A stretch of DNA of 64,000 nucleotides from the NCBI RefSeq assembly GCF_000765825.2, contig NZ_JRPE02000003.1, positions 1 through 64,000 of the forward strand, written 5' to 3'. Position numbers and translations under genes: made by a program. This DNA is from Helicobacter magdeburgensis (GTDB lineage Bacteria > Campylobacterota > Campylobacteria > Campylobacterales > Helicobacteraceae). This document shows positions 7,703 through 17,349 of this stretch, in pieces; the stretch's first letter is position 1; each line of letters starts with the position of its first letter. The notes under the pieces are model-generated. The model did not search any database. It worked only from the letters and a program-made list of their open reading frames with translations, and was not told the origin of the DNA.

Positions 7703-10024
7703 ATGTCTGTTTTGCAACATTTTTTTAATAGCTTTCATCATTTGCCCCCGCCAATGCAGCAAAATCTCCCCTTTATCACAGATTCTTCAAAAAATGCTCT
7801 AAGTATTGTTTTATGCGTCAATGCCAATAATATTGAGCTTTTTATGCAATGTCCAAGTTTTGTGAATCTCCTGCCAGATTCAAGGCAGATTCCATCAAAT
7901 CTAGCTCTTGGTTATACTTCTAATCCGCTTGATTATATCCTTGCTATGCAGACAAGTATCATTACGCAAAATCCACATATTTTTGAAGAGCTTATGCCTT
8001 ATTTTGCGAATCTTAATCTCGCAGGGGTGATTGATGATGAGCAACTGCGACTTTTTAGCTTGCTGAAACACACCGCCCCTTCACACATAAACACAAGCAC
8101 AAATAAGTCAAGCAAAACCAAGCATTTAAAAGAGTTTCACGCTAAATTTCACACCCTTTTTGAGCTTCTCACACCACTTTTAAGTAAAGATTCCTTGCTT
8201 CAGGCAATGGATAAGAATCTTGCTAAATTACAAGAGCAGCGGTTTTGCATAGGCATTACAGGGGTTTTAAGTGCGGGGAAATCTACATTTTTAAACGCTC
8301 TTTTAGGGCAGGAGGTTTTAGGGACTTCAAGTGTGCCAGAGACGGCAAATCTTAGTATTTTGCGTTATGGAGAGACACCAAGGGCAAGGGTGCATTTTTG
8401 GAGCAAGGAGCAATGGGAGGATTTAGAATCTCAAGGTGCGTATGATGCCCATCTTCAAGCATTTGTAAAAGAGAGCAGGGAGCATTTTAAAGATAAATTA
8501 CAAGATTTTATCACTTCGCCAAAATATACCAAAGACATTGAACTCAATGAGCTAAGTGCCTACACTTCGGCTAATCACACAAGCAAGTTTTGTAATCTCG
8601 TAGAAAAAGTGGAGCTTTTTATGCCCTTAGCGTTTTTGGAAAATGGTGTGGAGATTGTAGATACACCCGGGCTTGATGATCCTATCACAAAAAGAGAGGA
8701 TATTACGCGGGAATATATTGAACATTGCGATATGCTTATACATATTATGAATGCCAGCTGTGCGGCGACACAAAAGGATATTGATTTTATCTTAGAAGCC
8801 CTTTTAGAGCAGAATATCTCTCGTCTGCTTGTGGTGCTTACACGCATTGATTTACTGACACAAAAGGAGCTAGAATCTAGCCTTGAATACACCAAATCAA
8901 GCCTTATAGCCCAGCTTAAAAATGCCAAATATAAAGGCGATATACAATCCCTTATCCAAAGGATTGACTTTATCCCATTAGCAGGGTATGCGGCATTGCT
9001 CCATCGCATACAGGGCGGGGATTCTAAAAATTCCAAAGATTCTAAAGATAAGCCTGTAATGAGCCTTGAAGAAAGTGGGATTTTAGAGATTGAATCTTAT
9101 CTCCAAACAATGCTTTTAGGGCAGGATAGCCTTAAGGCAAAAGACAAGCTTTATCTTGCCTTTAAAGCAATGCTAAAAATCGCCCAAGATGAGAAAGAAT
9201 TGACAGAGATAGAATCTACCTTGCTTTGTGCGAGTGGGGAAGAGCTAGATTCTCTTATTAGCAAATACACCGCTCAAAATCAAACCCTTTTAGATACACT
9301 TCAAAACTTTGAATCTCATCTATCCGTGCTGAATACGGATTTAGCGGATTTTCTTAGCTCACTTGAGATTCTAAGCCATAATACCCTATCAAAAGCCGCC
9401 ACACTTATCAAAGATAAGGTCTTTAATGACATTCTCTATGATTTTGAACGAGAGGCAAAGCCCCAAGCTCAAGCCTTTTGCGTGATGATAGAGCAGGGGC
9501 TAAAGGACTGCTTTGCTGATATTTTGCGTGAGTATAAGTATAAGCTTAGTCGCAAAATCACACAGCTTAAAAGTGATATTGTCCCACAAGATTCCATAAA
9601 TGCTATGGAATCTTCACAGAGCGATACCCTGCCAAGCATACATTTTCAGCTTAAAAGCAGTGAGATTGCACATATTTTGCAAACTTTAGAATCTTTGCCT
9701 CAAGCCTTAAGCCCTAAGCCGGAGCGTTTAAAAGCAAATTTAGATTCTTTATTTAAAAATATTTTTGAAAGCTTTGATGGGCTGATAAAAGAAAAAAATG
9801 CAGAAATCAAAACGCTTTTTATGACGCATTTTGAGCAAATAGCAATGCAGAAAAAGCAAGAGATTGAAAAAGAGATTAAAAATAAGCAAGAGAGTTTAGA
9901 ATCTGCGTTGGCTACAAAAAATAATGGCAATGCTGAAGTCCAAAAAGATAGGATTCAATCTAAACAAAGCCAGATTCAAGATATTGCAAAGCAAATCACA
10001 CATACTTTAGAGGAGCTAAGCTAA
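7703..10024 (+). CDS. Bacterial dynamin-like GTPase, first of a pair
   Basis: A 773-residue large GTPase. The G domain follows an N-terminal extension of about 180 residues: P-loop GVLSAGKST near 187-195, G3 DTPG near 320, G4 TRID near 375. The rest is long helical and coiled-coil sequence, as in dynamin-like stalks. GGAG at 7691-7694 supports the ATG. The stop overlaps the next GTPase start (TAATG), as in the Campylobacter jejuni DLP1/DLP2 pair, whose products form a hetero-oligomer that tethers membranes. The pair here very likely works the same way. The N-terminal extension ahead of the G domain is long. Confidence 0.88.
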   Translation: MSVLQHFFNSFHHLPPPMQQNLPFITDSSKNALSIVLCVNANNIELFMQCPSFVNLLPDSRQIPSNLALGYTSNPLDYILAMQTSIITQNPHIFEELMPYFANLNLAGVIDDEQLRLFSLLKHTAPSHINTSTNKSSKTKHLKEFHAKFHTLFELLTPLLSKDSLLQAMDKNLAKLQEQRFCIGITGVLSAGKSTFLNALLGQEVLGTSSVPETANLSILRYGETPRARVHFWSKEQWEDLESQGAYDAHLQAFVKESREHFKDKLQDFITSPKYTKDIELNELSAYTSANHTSKFCNLVEKVELFMPLAFLENGVEIVDTPGLDDPITKREDITREYIEHCDMLIHIMNASCAATQKDIDFILEALLEQNISRLLVVLTRIDLLTQKELESSLEYTKSSLIAQLKNAKYKGDIQSLIQRIDFIPLAGYAALLHRIQGGDSKNSKDSKDKPVMSLEESGILEIESYLQTMLLGQDSLKAKDKLYLAFKAMLKIAQDEKELTEIESTLLCASGEELDSLISKYTAQNQTLLDTLQNFESHLSVLNTDLADFLSSLEILSHNTLSKAATLIKDKVFNDILYDFEREAKPQAQAFCVMIEQGLKDCFADILREYKYKLSRKITQLKSDIVPQDSINAMESSQSDTLPSIHFQLKSSEIAHILQTLESLPQALSPKPERLKANLDSLFKNIFESFDGLIKEKNAEIKTLFMTHFEQIAMQKKQEIEKEIKNKQESLESALATKNNGNAEVQKDRIQSKQSQIQDIAKQITHTLEELS

Positions 10025-11919
10025 TGGAAACCTTGAAGCAAACAGCACAAGATTCACAAGATTTAAATAGCACTTTGCTTGAAACTTTTATCAATGAATA
10101 TTTAGAAGCAAAAAACAAAGCACTGCAAAGGAGCAATCCGCTGTATGCGTTGATTGACAAGACGCGTTATGTGATTCAGCAAATGATGCCCCTAAGCTCT
10201 CGCACTTCTACAACACTTAAAAATCTCACCCAAAGCATACAAGAGCCGATGAAAATTGCCATTATCGGGCAGTTTAGTAGCGGAAAATCTACATTTTTAA
10301 ACGCCCTTTTAGGACAGGAGATTCTCCCTAGTGGCATCACACCCATCACGGCTAAAATCTGCCATATCGTCTATGGCAACGACTACGCCCTAGAATTGCA
10401 TTACAAAAATGGCAATATCGCCACAAAACCGCTGTATTATATGAATGAAGTGAGCGTTGCTGAGAATGCTAAAATCGCCTTTTACAAGCTTTATGCACCA
10501 CTAGAGCTACTTAAATCTATGAGTTTTTTAGACACGCCGGGCTTTAACTCACAAAATCAAAGCGACACAGACACGACAAATGCGGTGCTAGAAAGTGTAG
10601 ATGGAATCATTTGGCTAACCCTTATTGATAATGTCGGCAAACAAAGTGAGAAAGAAATCATCAACGCACATATTAGACGCTATGCGAGTAAAAGCCTATG
10701 TGTGCTTAATCAAAAAGATAGGCTTAAAAATGAAGATGAGATAAACACAAGCCTAGAATATGCTAAAAAGGCGTTTAGTGGGCTGTTTGGGGATATTATT
10801 GCTATCTCGGCAAAAAACGCCCTGCAATCTTATAGTCATAATAATGAGCTAAACGCAAAGAAAGCAGGGGAATTGCTTTTAGATTCTAATATTCAATCTG
10901 TCGTGGCATTTTTACAAACACATATCACGCCTTTAGCTGAATCTGCCAAGACACGCACAATATGCACGCAGCTCCGCACACTTTTGCTTCGCTATGCTCG
11001 TTTGAGCTTGCACGCTAAGTTGCTATTTTCTCACCTTGAATCTTTACTTCAAGATTCAATTCAAAGTTTGAATAACAACGCCATACAAAGCCCATTTTAT
11101 AAGGATTTTCCCAAGCTTTTTGATACTTTTTCTTCTCATTTAGAATCCCTTAGCCAACATATCTATAATGCTATTGAAAGAACCCCACAGGAATTTACCC
11201 GCATAGAAAAAAGCTTTGGATTCACAAAAGAGATAAAGCAAAGCAAGGAAGTGGCATTTTTGCCTAAGGAGCGGTTATCTTTAAGCTTAAATAACGCAGA
11301 TTCTACTTTTGCTAGGGATTTTACAAAGCTTGGATTTGACATTATGGAGAGTGGGAAAGAGTTTGAATCCTTGCTAGATACGCACACAAAGCTAATACAA
11401 GACTTATTCATACAATGGTATGCTGCCTTTCTCCCACCATTGCAAAGCCCACTTTTGGAAAAAACCCTTGATGAAATGACACAATCTTTTCACACCCTTG
11501 CCTTAAAACACACCGCCGAATTGAAAGCTCATCTTATGCTCTTTCACAAGATTCTAAGTCTTAATTACCCTTTAAGTATAGCCTTATGCCTTAGCCACAT
11601 AGGTTTAAAAATTGAAGAAGCAAAAACAAAGCATAGCAAAAGCCCAGATACACTGCCCCTTTTTAACCCAAGCTTAGAAAATATCCGCGATGAGCTAAGT
11701 CTAGGCTTTCATTTTCATTTCTTACAGGAAAATCTCCTAACCCAGCCCCTGCATAAAAAAAGCATTTGGCATTTTGAGCGAGAATATACCGAGCTTTGCA
11801 AAACTCAAGGTGAGCTACTCACGCAATATGCAGAAAAATACGCCCATCATCTTAAGCAGTTTCAAAGCCTTATAGCCACGCTTAAATCCTATCCGCAAGA
11901 GCAAGAATCGCAGAAATAA
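10024..11919 (+). CDS. Bacterial dynamin-like GTPase, second of a pair
   Basis: A 631-residue partner of the preceding GTPase, its ATG overlapping the upstream stop by one base. The G domain lies nearer the N-terminus: GQFSSGKST near 82-90, switch LDTPGFNSQ, and NQKD as G4. Helical stalk sequence follows to the C-terminus. Different extensions ahead of the two G domains suggest two non-equivalent subunits of one heteromeric complex, as shown for the Campylobacter DLP pair. Expected role: membrane remodelling or tethering. No membrane-spanning segment is obvious. Confidence 0.88.
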   Translation: METLKQTAQDSQDLNSTLLETFINEYLEAKNKALQRSNPLYALIDKTRYVIQQMMPLSSRTSTTLKNLTQSIQEPMKIAIIGQFSSGKSTFLNALLGQEILPSGITPITAKICHIVYGNDYALELHYKNGNIATKPLYYMNEVSVAENAKIAFYKLYAPLELLKSMSFLDTPGFNSQNQSDTDTTNAVLESVDGIIWLTLIDNVGKQSEKEIINAHIRRYASKSLCVLNQKDRLKNEDEINTSLEYAKKAFSGLFGDIIAISAKNALQSYSHNNELNAKKAGELLLDSNIQSVVAFLQTHITPLAESAKTRTICTQLRTLLLRYARLSLHAKLLFSHLESLLQDSIQSLNNNAIQSPFYKDFPKLFDTFSSHLESLSQHIYNAIERTPQEFTRIEKSFGFTKEIKQSKEVAFLPKERLSLSLNNADSTFARDFTKLGFDIMESGKEFESLLDTHTKLIQDLFIQWYAAFLPPLQSPLLEKTLDEMTQSFHTLALKHTAELKAHLMLFHKILSLNYPLSIALCLSHIGLKIEEAKTKHSKSPDTLPLFNPSLENIRDELSLGFHFHFLQENLLTQPLHKKSIWHFEREYTELCKTQGELLTQYAEKYAHHLKQFQSLIATLKSYPQEQESQK

Positions 11920-11992
11920 AGTGGCACTTTAAACTTATTTGCTAGTCTCAATAATATAGGGTAGATAGGAGATTCTAGCTTTGGCTAATTCT

Positions 11993-12060
11993 TTATACAT
12001 ATCCATAGCATTTTTGTCATCATCTTTGACTGGGGGCAAAAATGCTATGGATATGTATAA
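11993..12060. repeat. Perfect 24-bp inverted repeat across the end of the DsbC-like gene
   Basis: Arms at 11993-12016 (TTATACATATCCATAGC...) and 12037-12060 are exact complements over all 24 bases, with a 20-base loop. The loop holds a G5 run (C5 on the coding strand). No T-tract follows on either strand, so it is not a standard terminator. One arm lies inside the annotated frame and the other beyond its stop. Confidence 0.95.
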
Positions 12061-12700
12061 GTGTTTGAAGCTTGGCGATTTTATCCTCTTGACTTTTATG
12101 TTTATAGCCTTGCATTGCCGCATATAAGGACATCACTTTATGATAAGCTTCATTATTTGCTGCCACAAAAATGATTTTTATATGTGCTTGTTCTGTGAGC
12201 CTTGCTAGGTTTCTTATCTTTTCATTACAAGGCTCACAAAATGGGGCAAGGAGCATATAAAGTGTTGTTTTTGTCTTACTTGTTGCTTTAAAGTCTAGCA
12301 CATATTGCGGATATGTTTTAAATATCTTTAGAATCTTAGATTCTCGCACAGACGCATTATGCTGTGTGAATATCTCATAAGCTTTATTGAAAGCTTCCAT
12401 ACTTGCAAACGAGGCGGAGAAAAAATCCGCGGGGCTATTGATACTCACATTTGTCTTATCATCGCCCAAATACAGCGTATAAAAGCCATCTTCATCAGTT
12501 AGAATCTTAAACTTCATCCCGCCCAAATTCGCAGGTATCACTTCCACAGGCTCTGCCTTTATCTCTGCGATTTTTTGAGCGATGTTTATTTGTGTCTCAA
12601 GCCTTTTTTCAACTGAAGGCGTTTCTCTCCATTCTTTTGCATTAATAAAGCCAAAAAAGCCCACAATGGCAAATACTGCTAAAAATCTCATTGTATTCAT
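12020..12700 (-). CDS. Periplasmic thioredoxin-fold (DsbC-like) protein, C-terminus probably frameshifted
   Basis: A signal peptide (MRFLAVFAIVGFFGFINA) is followed by a domain of about 200 residues with a thioredoxin-like CxxC, APFCEPCNEK, so a periplasmic disulfide reductase or isomerase of the DsbC type is likely. I place the start at ATG 12700; a GTG at 12709 and an ATG at 12691 are possible. The frame stops at 12020 right after FAPSQR. Removing one C from a CCCCC run (12032-12036) would continue as FAPVKDDDKN...YLPYIIETSK to a stop at 11935, which reads like a natural C-terminus. The break sits in the loop of a perfect palindrome. It lies just downstream of a chemoreceptor gene. Confidence 0.65.
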   Translation of the reverse strand: MNTMRFLAVFAIVGFFGFINAKEWRETPSVEKRLETQINIAQKIAEIKAEPVEVIPANLGGMKFKILTDEDGFYTLYLGDDKTNVSINSPADFFSASFASMEAFNKAYEIFTQHNASVRESKILKIFKTYPQYVLDFKATSKTKTTLYMLLAPFCEPCNEKIRNLARLTEQAHIKIIFVAANNEAYHKVMSLYAAMQGYKHKSQEDKIAKLQTLIHIHSIFAPSQR

Positions 12701-12723
12701 TTCTTTCACAGCAAGTGGCGATT

Positions 12724-14394
12724 TTAGATTTTAAAATACGCCATATAGTTTTTCAGTGAATCTGAGATATTTCTTAGCTCACTGATTGCTTTGTTTGCAT
12801 TTTCAAGTGATAGGCTTGTCTCTTGTGAGAGTGTAGAGATACCTTGCATATCATTTGAGATACTTTGCATTGTGTCTTCTTGCTGACTTGATGAACTCGC
12901 CACAACTTTAGCTTTTTGGAGTGAATCTTGGGCTTGATTTTGAATCTCTTCAAGCGTTTGGACTGAATCCATAATCAGCTTTTGCCCTTTGTCAATTTGA
13001 GGCACAATGGCTTCAATAGCATCAACAGAAGTGCCTATGCCATCTTGGATAAGCTTTATCATATTGGCAATTTCCGCTGTCGTTGAGGCGGTGCGTTCAG
13101 CAAGTTTCCGGACTTCATCGGCAACGACTGCAAAGCCCCTGCCGTGTTCTCCAGCACGAGCGGCTTCAATAGCAGCATTAAGGGCTAAAAGGTTAGTTTG
13201 ATCGGCAATTTCAGCAATCAAGCTTGCACTTCCGCCAATCTCCACAGACTGCTGCTGTAAGCCACGGATATTTTCCGCAGAAGAGCTAATCATCTCTGTA
13301 ATCTTGCCAATCTCTTCAGCGGTAATATTAATAATCTCCACACCTTTTGTTGAAATCTCCACACTTTTTGTGGAATTTTCTTCAGTTTGTTGAGCGATGT
13401 TTGAGACTTCAATCACTGCCTTGTTCATCTGCCCTATTCTATCTGCTACTTGCGTTGAGCTTTGCATTTGTGTCCTAGCAGCGTCTTGAGCTTGATTTGA
13501 GATTTGAGATACTTTTAATGCAACTTCGTTGATTTGGTTTGAAGAGCGTGTGATAAACTCCACAATTTCTTTGAGTTTTTCCTGCATTGTCGCAATGGAA
13601 GAGAGCATAGAATCTTCACCCTTGTATGCTACAGATTCAGAAAGGTTGCCATTGGCGATTTTGCTGATAATTTGTGAAGCGATATGTGGCTCTCCACCGA
13701 GCAAACGCAATAATGAGCGTATAATCACAATCGCCACAATCACACCAAAAATAACGCTCAAAGCCAAAAGCACCAAAAGCACGATTCTAAACTCATTCAC
13801 ATCGCTTCTTAGCTCCGCAGTCAAAGCAGAATTCGTATCTTCTTGATAGTCAATAAACTGATTAATCTCGGCAAGCCATTGTGTAAAATATGGGGATAGC
13901 GTTTTTAAGAGATTATAAGCTTTTTGTGAATCTCCAGCAAGTTTAGCTTGGCTAATTTGCACGATAAGCGGAATGGACTTAGCTTGAGTAGCCTCAATAG
14001 CTTGTAAAATACTAAGCTCCTTTTCATCAAGCAGATTTGTATTGATGAATTTCTCTTTCATATTATCTTCTGCTTCTTTGTAGAATTTTTCCAATGTGGC
14101 TATTTGCTCCAAAAGCTGTTGCAAACCTTTTGTATCCTCACTATCAATCAGCACCACATCACGCACAGCAATCGCCCTATCGTGCACACTTCCACGAAAA
14201 TTAATCGCATAGCGTTGAGCTAGGGCGTTGATGTCATTAATTTGACTAAGCGAAGCGTTTATCTCACTCACACGATTAAGTGCGATAAATACCATAATAC
14301 ACGAAAATAGAATAAGCACACCAAAGCCAAAGCCTAGCATAACGCCAACACTCACCTTTTTCTTTGGTTTTATTTTTTGTGAATCATTTGACAT
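12724..14394 (-). CDS. Methyl-accepting chemotaxis protein with four-helix-bundle type sensor
   Basis: A 556-residue receptor. A cytoplasmic N-terminus is followed by a membrane helix ([22 protein letters not shown]), a helical periplasmic domain, a second helix ([21 protein letters not shown]), a HAMP-like linker, and the signalling hairpin with [20 protein letters not shown] and [28 protein letters not shown] precedes the chosen ATG at 14394; upstream in-frame codons up to 14490 lack such a site. The periplasmic domain lacks a Cache signature and resembles the 4HB class, so the ligand is unknown. Confidence 0.9.
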   Translation of the reverse strand: MSNDSQKIKPKKKVSVGVMLGFGFGVLILFSCIMVFIALNRVSEINASLSQINDINALAQRYAINFRGSVHDRAIAVRDVVLIDSEDTKGLQQLLEQIATLEKFYKEAEDNMKEKFINTNLLDEKELSILQAIEATQAKSIPLIVQISQAKLAGDSQKAYNLLKTLSPYFTQWLAEINQFIDYQEDTNSALTAELRSDVNEFRIVLLVLLALSVIFGVIVAIVIIRSLLRLLGGEPHIASQIISKIANGNLSESVAYKGEDSMLSSIATMQEKLKEIVEFITRSSNQINEVALKVSQISNQAQDAARTQMQSSTQVADRIGQMNKAVIEVSNIAQQTEENSTKSVEISTKGVEIINITAEEIGKITEMISSSAENIRGLQQQSVEIGGSASLIAEIADQTNLLALNAAIEAARAGEHGRGFAVVADEVRKLAERTASTTAEIANMIKLIQDGIGTSVDAIEAIVPQIDKGQKLIMDSVQTLEEIQNQAQDSLQKAKVVASSSSQQEDTMQSISNDMQGISTLSQETSLSLENANKAISELRNISDSLKNYMAYFKI

Positions 14395-14543
14395 TTTTAT
14401 CTCCTTATGTAAGTTTAATCGTGGATTGTATAACTTTTTAATAAATATTATCCATAATACCAATGCAAAAACTACTTTGTTTGACTTCAATTTACAAACT
14501 ATGCTAGAATCCCCGCCATTTTTCCCACAAATAAAGGCTTAAT

Positions 14544-14747
14544 ATGAATACGGAAATGATTGCTGTTATGCTTGGCGTATCGCTTGTGCTTGGGCTATTT
14601 GGACTACTTGCTTTTATTTGGGGGCTAAAAAATGGACAATTTGATGATGCAAACAAAATGATGCAAGGCGTGCTTTTTGATTCTGTTGAGGATTTGAATC
14701 TTGCAGCAAAGGCTGAAAAAAAACATAAAAATAAGGAGCAAGAATGA
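14544..14747 (+). CDS. ccoS: cbb3-type cytochrome oxidase assembly protein CcoS
   Basis: A 67-residue protein with one N-terminal membrane helix followed by FIWGLKNGQFDDANK and VLFDS, the CcoS signature (helix, W-x-x-x-x-GQFDD, then a short acidic stretch). CcoS is needed to assemble cofactors into cbb3 oxidase in the inner membrane. Its last codons overlap the next gene, fqrB, by four bases (ATGA). The structural cbb3 genes are not in this window. Confidence 0.88.
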   Translation: MNTEMIAVMLGVSLVLGLFGLLAFIWGLKNGQFDDANKMMQGVLFDSVEDLNLAAKAEKKHKNKEQE

Positions 14748-15715
14748 ATACGATATATGATGTTGTGGTTATTGGGTGCGGACCAGCGGGAATGAGTGCC
14801 GCCATAGAAGCAAGGGCGAATAATCTTAGTGTGCTTGTGCTTGAAAAAGGTGAATCTCATAATATGAGTATCCGCAAATTCTACAAAGAGGGCAAACGCG
14901 TAGATAGGGACTACAAAGGGCAAGTTGTGGAGCTTCAGGGCAACTTTGACTTTCAAGATGGCAATAGAGAAAGCACTTTAGAGTATTTTGACACGCTTTT
15001 AGAACCCATAAATGTGGAGTATCAAAGCGATGTAGAATCTGTCAGTCAAAATAATGGAATCTTTAGTGTCAATACAAGCGATAATCGCAGTTTTAATGCG
15101 AAATTTGTCATCATCGCTATCGGTAAAATGGGACAGCCAAACAAGCCAAGCTACGCTATCCCTCCTACAATCCGCAAACTTGTTAATTTTAATGCTAATG
15201 AGGCTAAGAGCAGTGAAAAGATTCTCGTTGTAGGTGGAGGAAACTCCGCTGTGGAATATGCCATTGACTTAGCTCAAAATACGCAAAGTGAGCAAGGCGG
15301 AAGTGTAACGCTCAATTACCGCCGCAAAGAATTTACACGCATTAATGACATAAACGCAAAAGAGTTAGAATCTGCTTTAAGTAATGGGCGACTTTTGGGG
15401 CGATTTGGGATTGATATTGTGGAGTTAAGCGATGAAAGCAGTAAGGTAGGTGTGAAATTTAGTGATGAAAGCAAAGAAGTGTTTGATCGTGTGATTTATG
15501 CTATCGGTGGGGCAACGCCGGTGGATTTTCTCAAAAAATGTGGGATTGAGACTGATGAAAAAGGTGTGCCACTTATCTCACAAGATTTGGAAAGCAATGT
15601 TAAAAATCTCTTTATCGCAGGGGATATTGCCCTAAAGAGCGGTGGCTCAATCGCTCTAGCCATCAAGCATAGCTATGATATTATGAATGAAATTGTCAAA
15701 AGAACAAGTCTATAA
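14744..15715 (+). CDS. fqrB: FAD/NAD(P)H oxidoreductase, probable flavodoxin:quinone reductase FqrB
   Basis: A 323-residue flavoprotein with two dinucleotide-binding loops: VVVIGCGPAGMSAAIEA at the N-terminus for FAD and ILVVGGGNSAVEYAIDLA near 165 for NAD(P). FIAGDIA near the C-terminus is the second FAD motif. The fold is that of thioredoxin reductase, but the CxxC redox pair is absent, which argues against a thioredoxin reductase. Size and linkage to ccoS match H. pylori HP1164 and C. jejuni Cj0559, characterised as FqrB, which moves electrons between flavodoxin and NADP. Confidence 0.78.
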   Translation: MNTIYDVVVIGCGPAGMSAAIEARANNLSVLVLEKGESHNMSIRKFYKEGKRVDRDYKGQVVELQGNFDFQDGNRESTLEYFDTLLEPINVEYQSDVESVSQNNGIFSVNTSDNRSFNAKFVIIAIGKMGQPNKPSYAIPPTIRKLVNFNANEAKSSEKILVVGGGNSAVEYAIDLAQNTQSEQGGSVTLNYRRKEFTRINDINAKELESALSNGRLLGRFGIDIVELSDESSKVGVKFSDESKEVFDRVIYAIGGATPVDFLKKCGIETDEKGVPLISQDLESNVKNLFIAGDIALKSGGSIALAIKHSYDIMNEIVKRTSL

Positions 15716-15794
15716 ACTAAAAATATAAAATCTTATAGAATCTGTGGTTAAATTATGCAAGATTCTATAAAAAAGGCAACACGGATTCTAGATT

Positions 15795-16478
15795 CTAAAA
15801 AAATGTAAAAACAAAATTTATGCTATGCACAGCTTTATCTGTGCCAAAAATAAGCGGATTATCATAAAAACTCGCTCTATACAAAATATCCACATTCCCC
15901 ACAGGAAACCACTTGAAAAATGCTAGTCCCGCTTCAATATATGAGCCATTGCTTGTTATGTAGCCATTCTCTGTTTGTTTTTGAGCGTTGATAATCCACC
16001 CACCACCTAGCACAATTGTAGGCAAAAAAGCAAAAGTTTCAAAGTTCTCACTTACCAAATGCCAATAGCTCACAACGCCTAGTAGATGTGAAGAATACGC
16101 ACCATATTCATACAGATACCGCACGCGTAAGCCAAAATTTGAAAGATTCCAATACAATGGATTAGGTAGAAGATAATTTACCCCAGCACTTGCCCCCACA
16201 CTGCCACCACTTTGAATCTTAAAATCTAGCTGTGTAGCATTGTAGCCAAGATGAAAGCTTATGAGTTGTGGCAGGATGCCACCCCAAATCATCGTAGGCA
16301 ATATGCTGACTTGCATCTCATCTATCTCAAAACCCAGCTTATGAGATTCTATAATTTGCTCTGTATCATTTGGGTGTATTTTGAGTAAATCAGTTGTATT
16401 TTCTTGTGATAGGTTTTTGCCCATCAGCACACTTGCAAAACACCATATGCAACACAAAACAAATGCTATGCGATACAT
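15795..16478 (-). CDS. Putative outer-membrane beta-barrel protein of unknown function
   Basis: A 227-residue protein with an N-terminal signal sequence (RIAFVLCCIWCFASVLMG). It is rich in alternating aromatic and polar residues and ends in SINFVFTFF, a terminal Phe typical of outer-membrane barrels recognised by BamA. It is the last gene in the direction of the flagellar operon, 34 bases after fliY, so it may be co-transcribed. I do not recognise the family. The secretion signal and barrel-like C-terminus are visible; the function is not. Confidence 0.6.
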   Translation of the reverse strand: MYRIAFVLCCIWCFASVLMGKNLSQENTTDLLKIHPNDTEQIIESHKLGFEIDEMQVSILPTMIWGGILPQLISFHLGYNATQLDFKIQSGGSVGASAGVNYLLPNPLYWNLSNFGLRVRYLYEYGAYSSHLLGVVSYWHLVSENFETFAFLPTIVLGGGWIINAQKQTENGYITSNGSYIEAGLAFFKWFPVGNVDILYRASFYDNPLIFGTDKAVHSINFVFTFF

Positions 16479-16512
16479 ACCACTCCTATCTCAATATAAA
16501 TCTTAGGTGAAT

Positions 16513-17349
16513 CTATCCGCGGAGTTGCTCTAACCTATCGCGTTTTGTGCCAATATCAGTGATTTGAATCCCAAAGTTCCCATCTACAATCACCACTTCG
16601 CCTTTGGCAATCACTTTATCATCTACAAGTATATCTAAAGGGTCATTAGCAAGTTGATTAAGCTCTATCACGCTTCCTATATCCATAGCAATGACATCTT
16701 TTAAAAGCATTCTTTTCTGCCCGATACGCACCTTGACATTTAATCGCACATCTAAAATCATATTGATATTTTTAAATTCTGTTGGGCTAAGTGCGTGAGC
16801 CACAGGAGCAGAGCCAGATTCTGCGTGAGCCACAGGAGCAGCAGCCCCACCCTCAAAAAGCCCCACAAAACTTGTATTGGCTAAAATCGTAAAATTTGAC
16901 TGAATAGAATCTAGTGAAAAATTAAAAATATATGCCTTATCAAAACGCGATAACTCTATGCTCTGCGTAACAAACTCAATATTACTACACGCAAAGTTAA
17001 GTTTTGGCAGCTCTTTTTGTGAGTTTAAAGATGTGGAGATTGCCCCAAAAATATTCGCACTTATCTCTTTTATCGCATCTAAATCATCTTCGCTCATCTC
17101 TGGCTTGCTCTCACCCTCGCCACCTAACATCATATCTGCTAGAGCTGTTGCCATAGCCACGGGGATAATCATAGCAAGTTCGCCACTGCCATCACCACTT
17201 GCCTGAATATAGCTGATTGAATAGGGGATTGAGAGATTTTCAAGGCTTACATTACTATCGCTTGTGTGGGTTACACTTGGTGTTTTACCCATAAGTCCTT
17301 CAATGGTAGCGGTGGCTTCTTGGACGATTAAATCTATAAAAGGCTTCAT
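16513..17349 (-). CDS. fliY: Flagellar motor switch protein FliY
   Basis: A 278-residue switch protein. The CheC/FliM-like middle region has MMLGGEGE...MSEDDLDAIKEISANIFGA, and the C-terminal FliN domain has MILDVRLNVKVRIGQKRMLLKDV with GEVVIVDGNFGIQITDI. The start overlaps the fliM stop by four bases (ATGA). The linker between the two parts contains a duplicated 10-codon unit reading APVAHA twice. FliY sits in the cytoplasmic C-ring with FliM and helps set rotation direction, possibly with CheY-P phosphatase activity. Confidence 0.93.
   Translation of the reverse strand: MKPFIDLIVQEATATIEGLMGKTPSVTHTSDSNVSLENLSIPYSISYIQASGDGSGELAMIIPVAMATALADMMLGGEGESKPEMSEDDLDAIKEISANIFGAISTSLNSQKELPKLNFACSNIEFVTQSIELSRFDKAYIFNFSLDSIQSNFTILANTSFVGLFEGGAAAPVAHAESGSAPVAHALSPTEFKNINMILDVRLNVKVRIGQKRMLLKDVIAMDIGSVIELNQLANDPLDILVDDKVIAKGEVVIVDGNFGIQITDIGTKRDRLEQLRG
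16792..16841 (-). repeat. 20-bp tandem direct repeat in the fliY linker
   Basis: TGCGTGAGCCACAGGAGCAG occurs at 16792-16811 and again at 16822-16841, a 30-bp period that keeps frame and doubles the residues APVAHA in the FliY linker. In-frame gain or loss by recombination would change only linker length. Confidence 0.9.

Noticed and set aside
7543-7728. A 61-codon frame before the first dynamin-like GTPase
   Set aside because: It overlaps the true start of the GTPase gene, and its hydrophobic, low-complexity content looks like AT-rich promoter DNA.
11993-12060. An ordinary bidirectional terminator between convergent genes
   Set aside because: It has no T-tract, and half of the stem lies inside the coding frame with a likely frameshift in the loop.
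11935-12123. A separate 62-codon gene
   Set aside because: It reads like the displaced C-terminus of the DsbC-like gene in another frame, not an independent gene.
14744-15715. Thioredoxin reductase
   Set aside because: The fold matches, but the CxxC redox pair is absent, and neighbours and length fit FqrB better.
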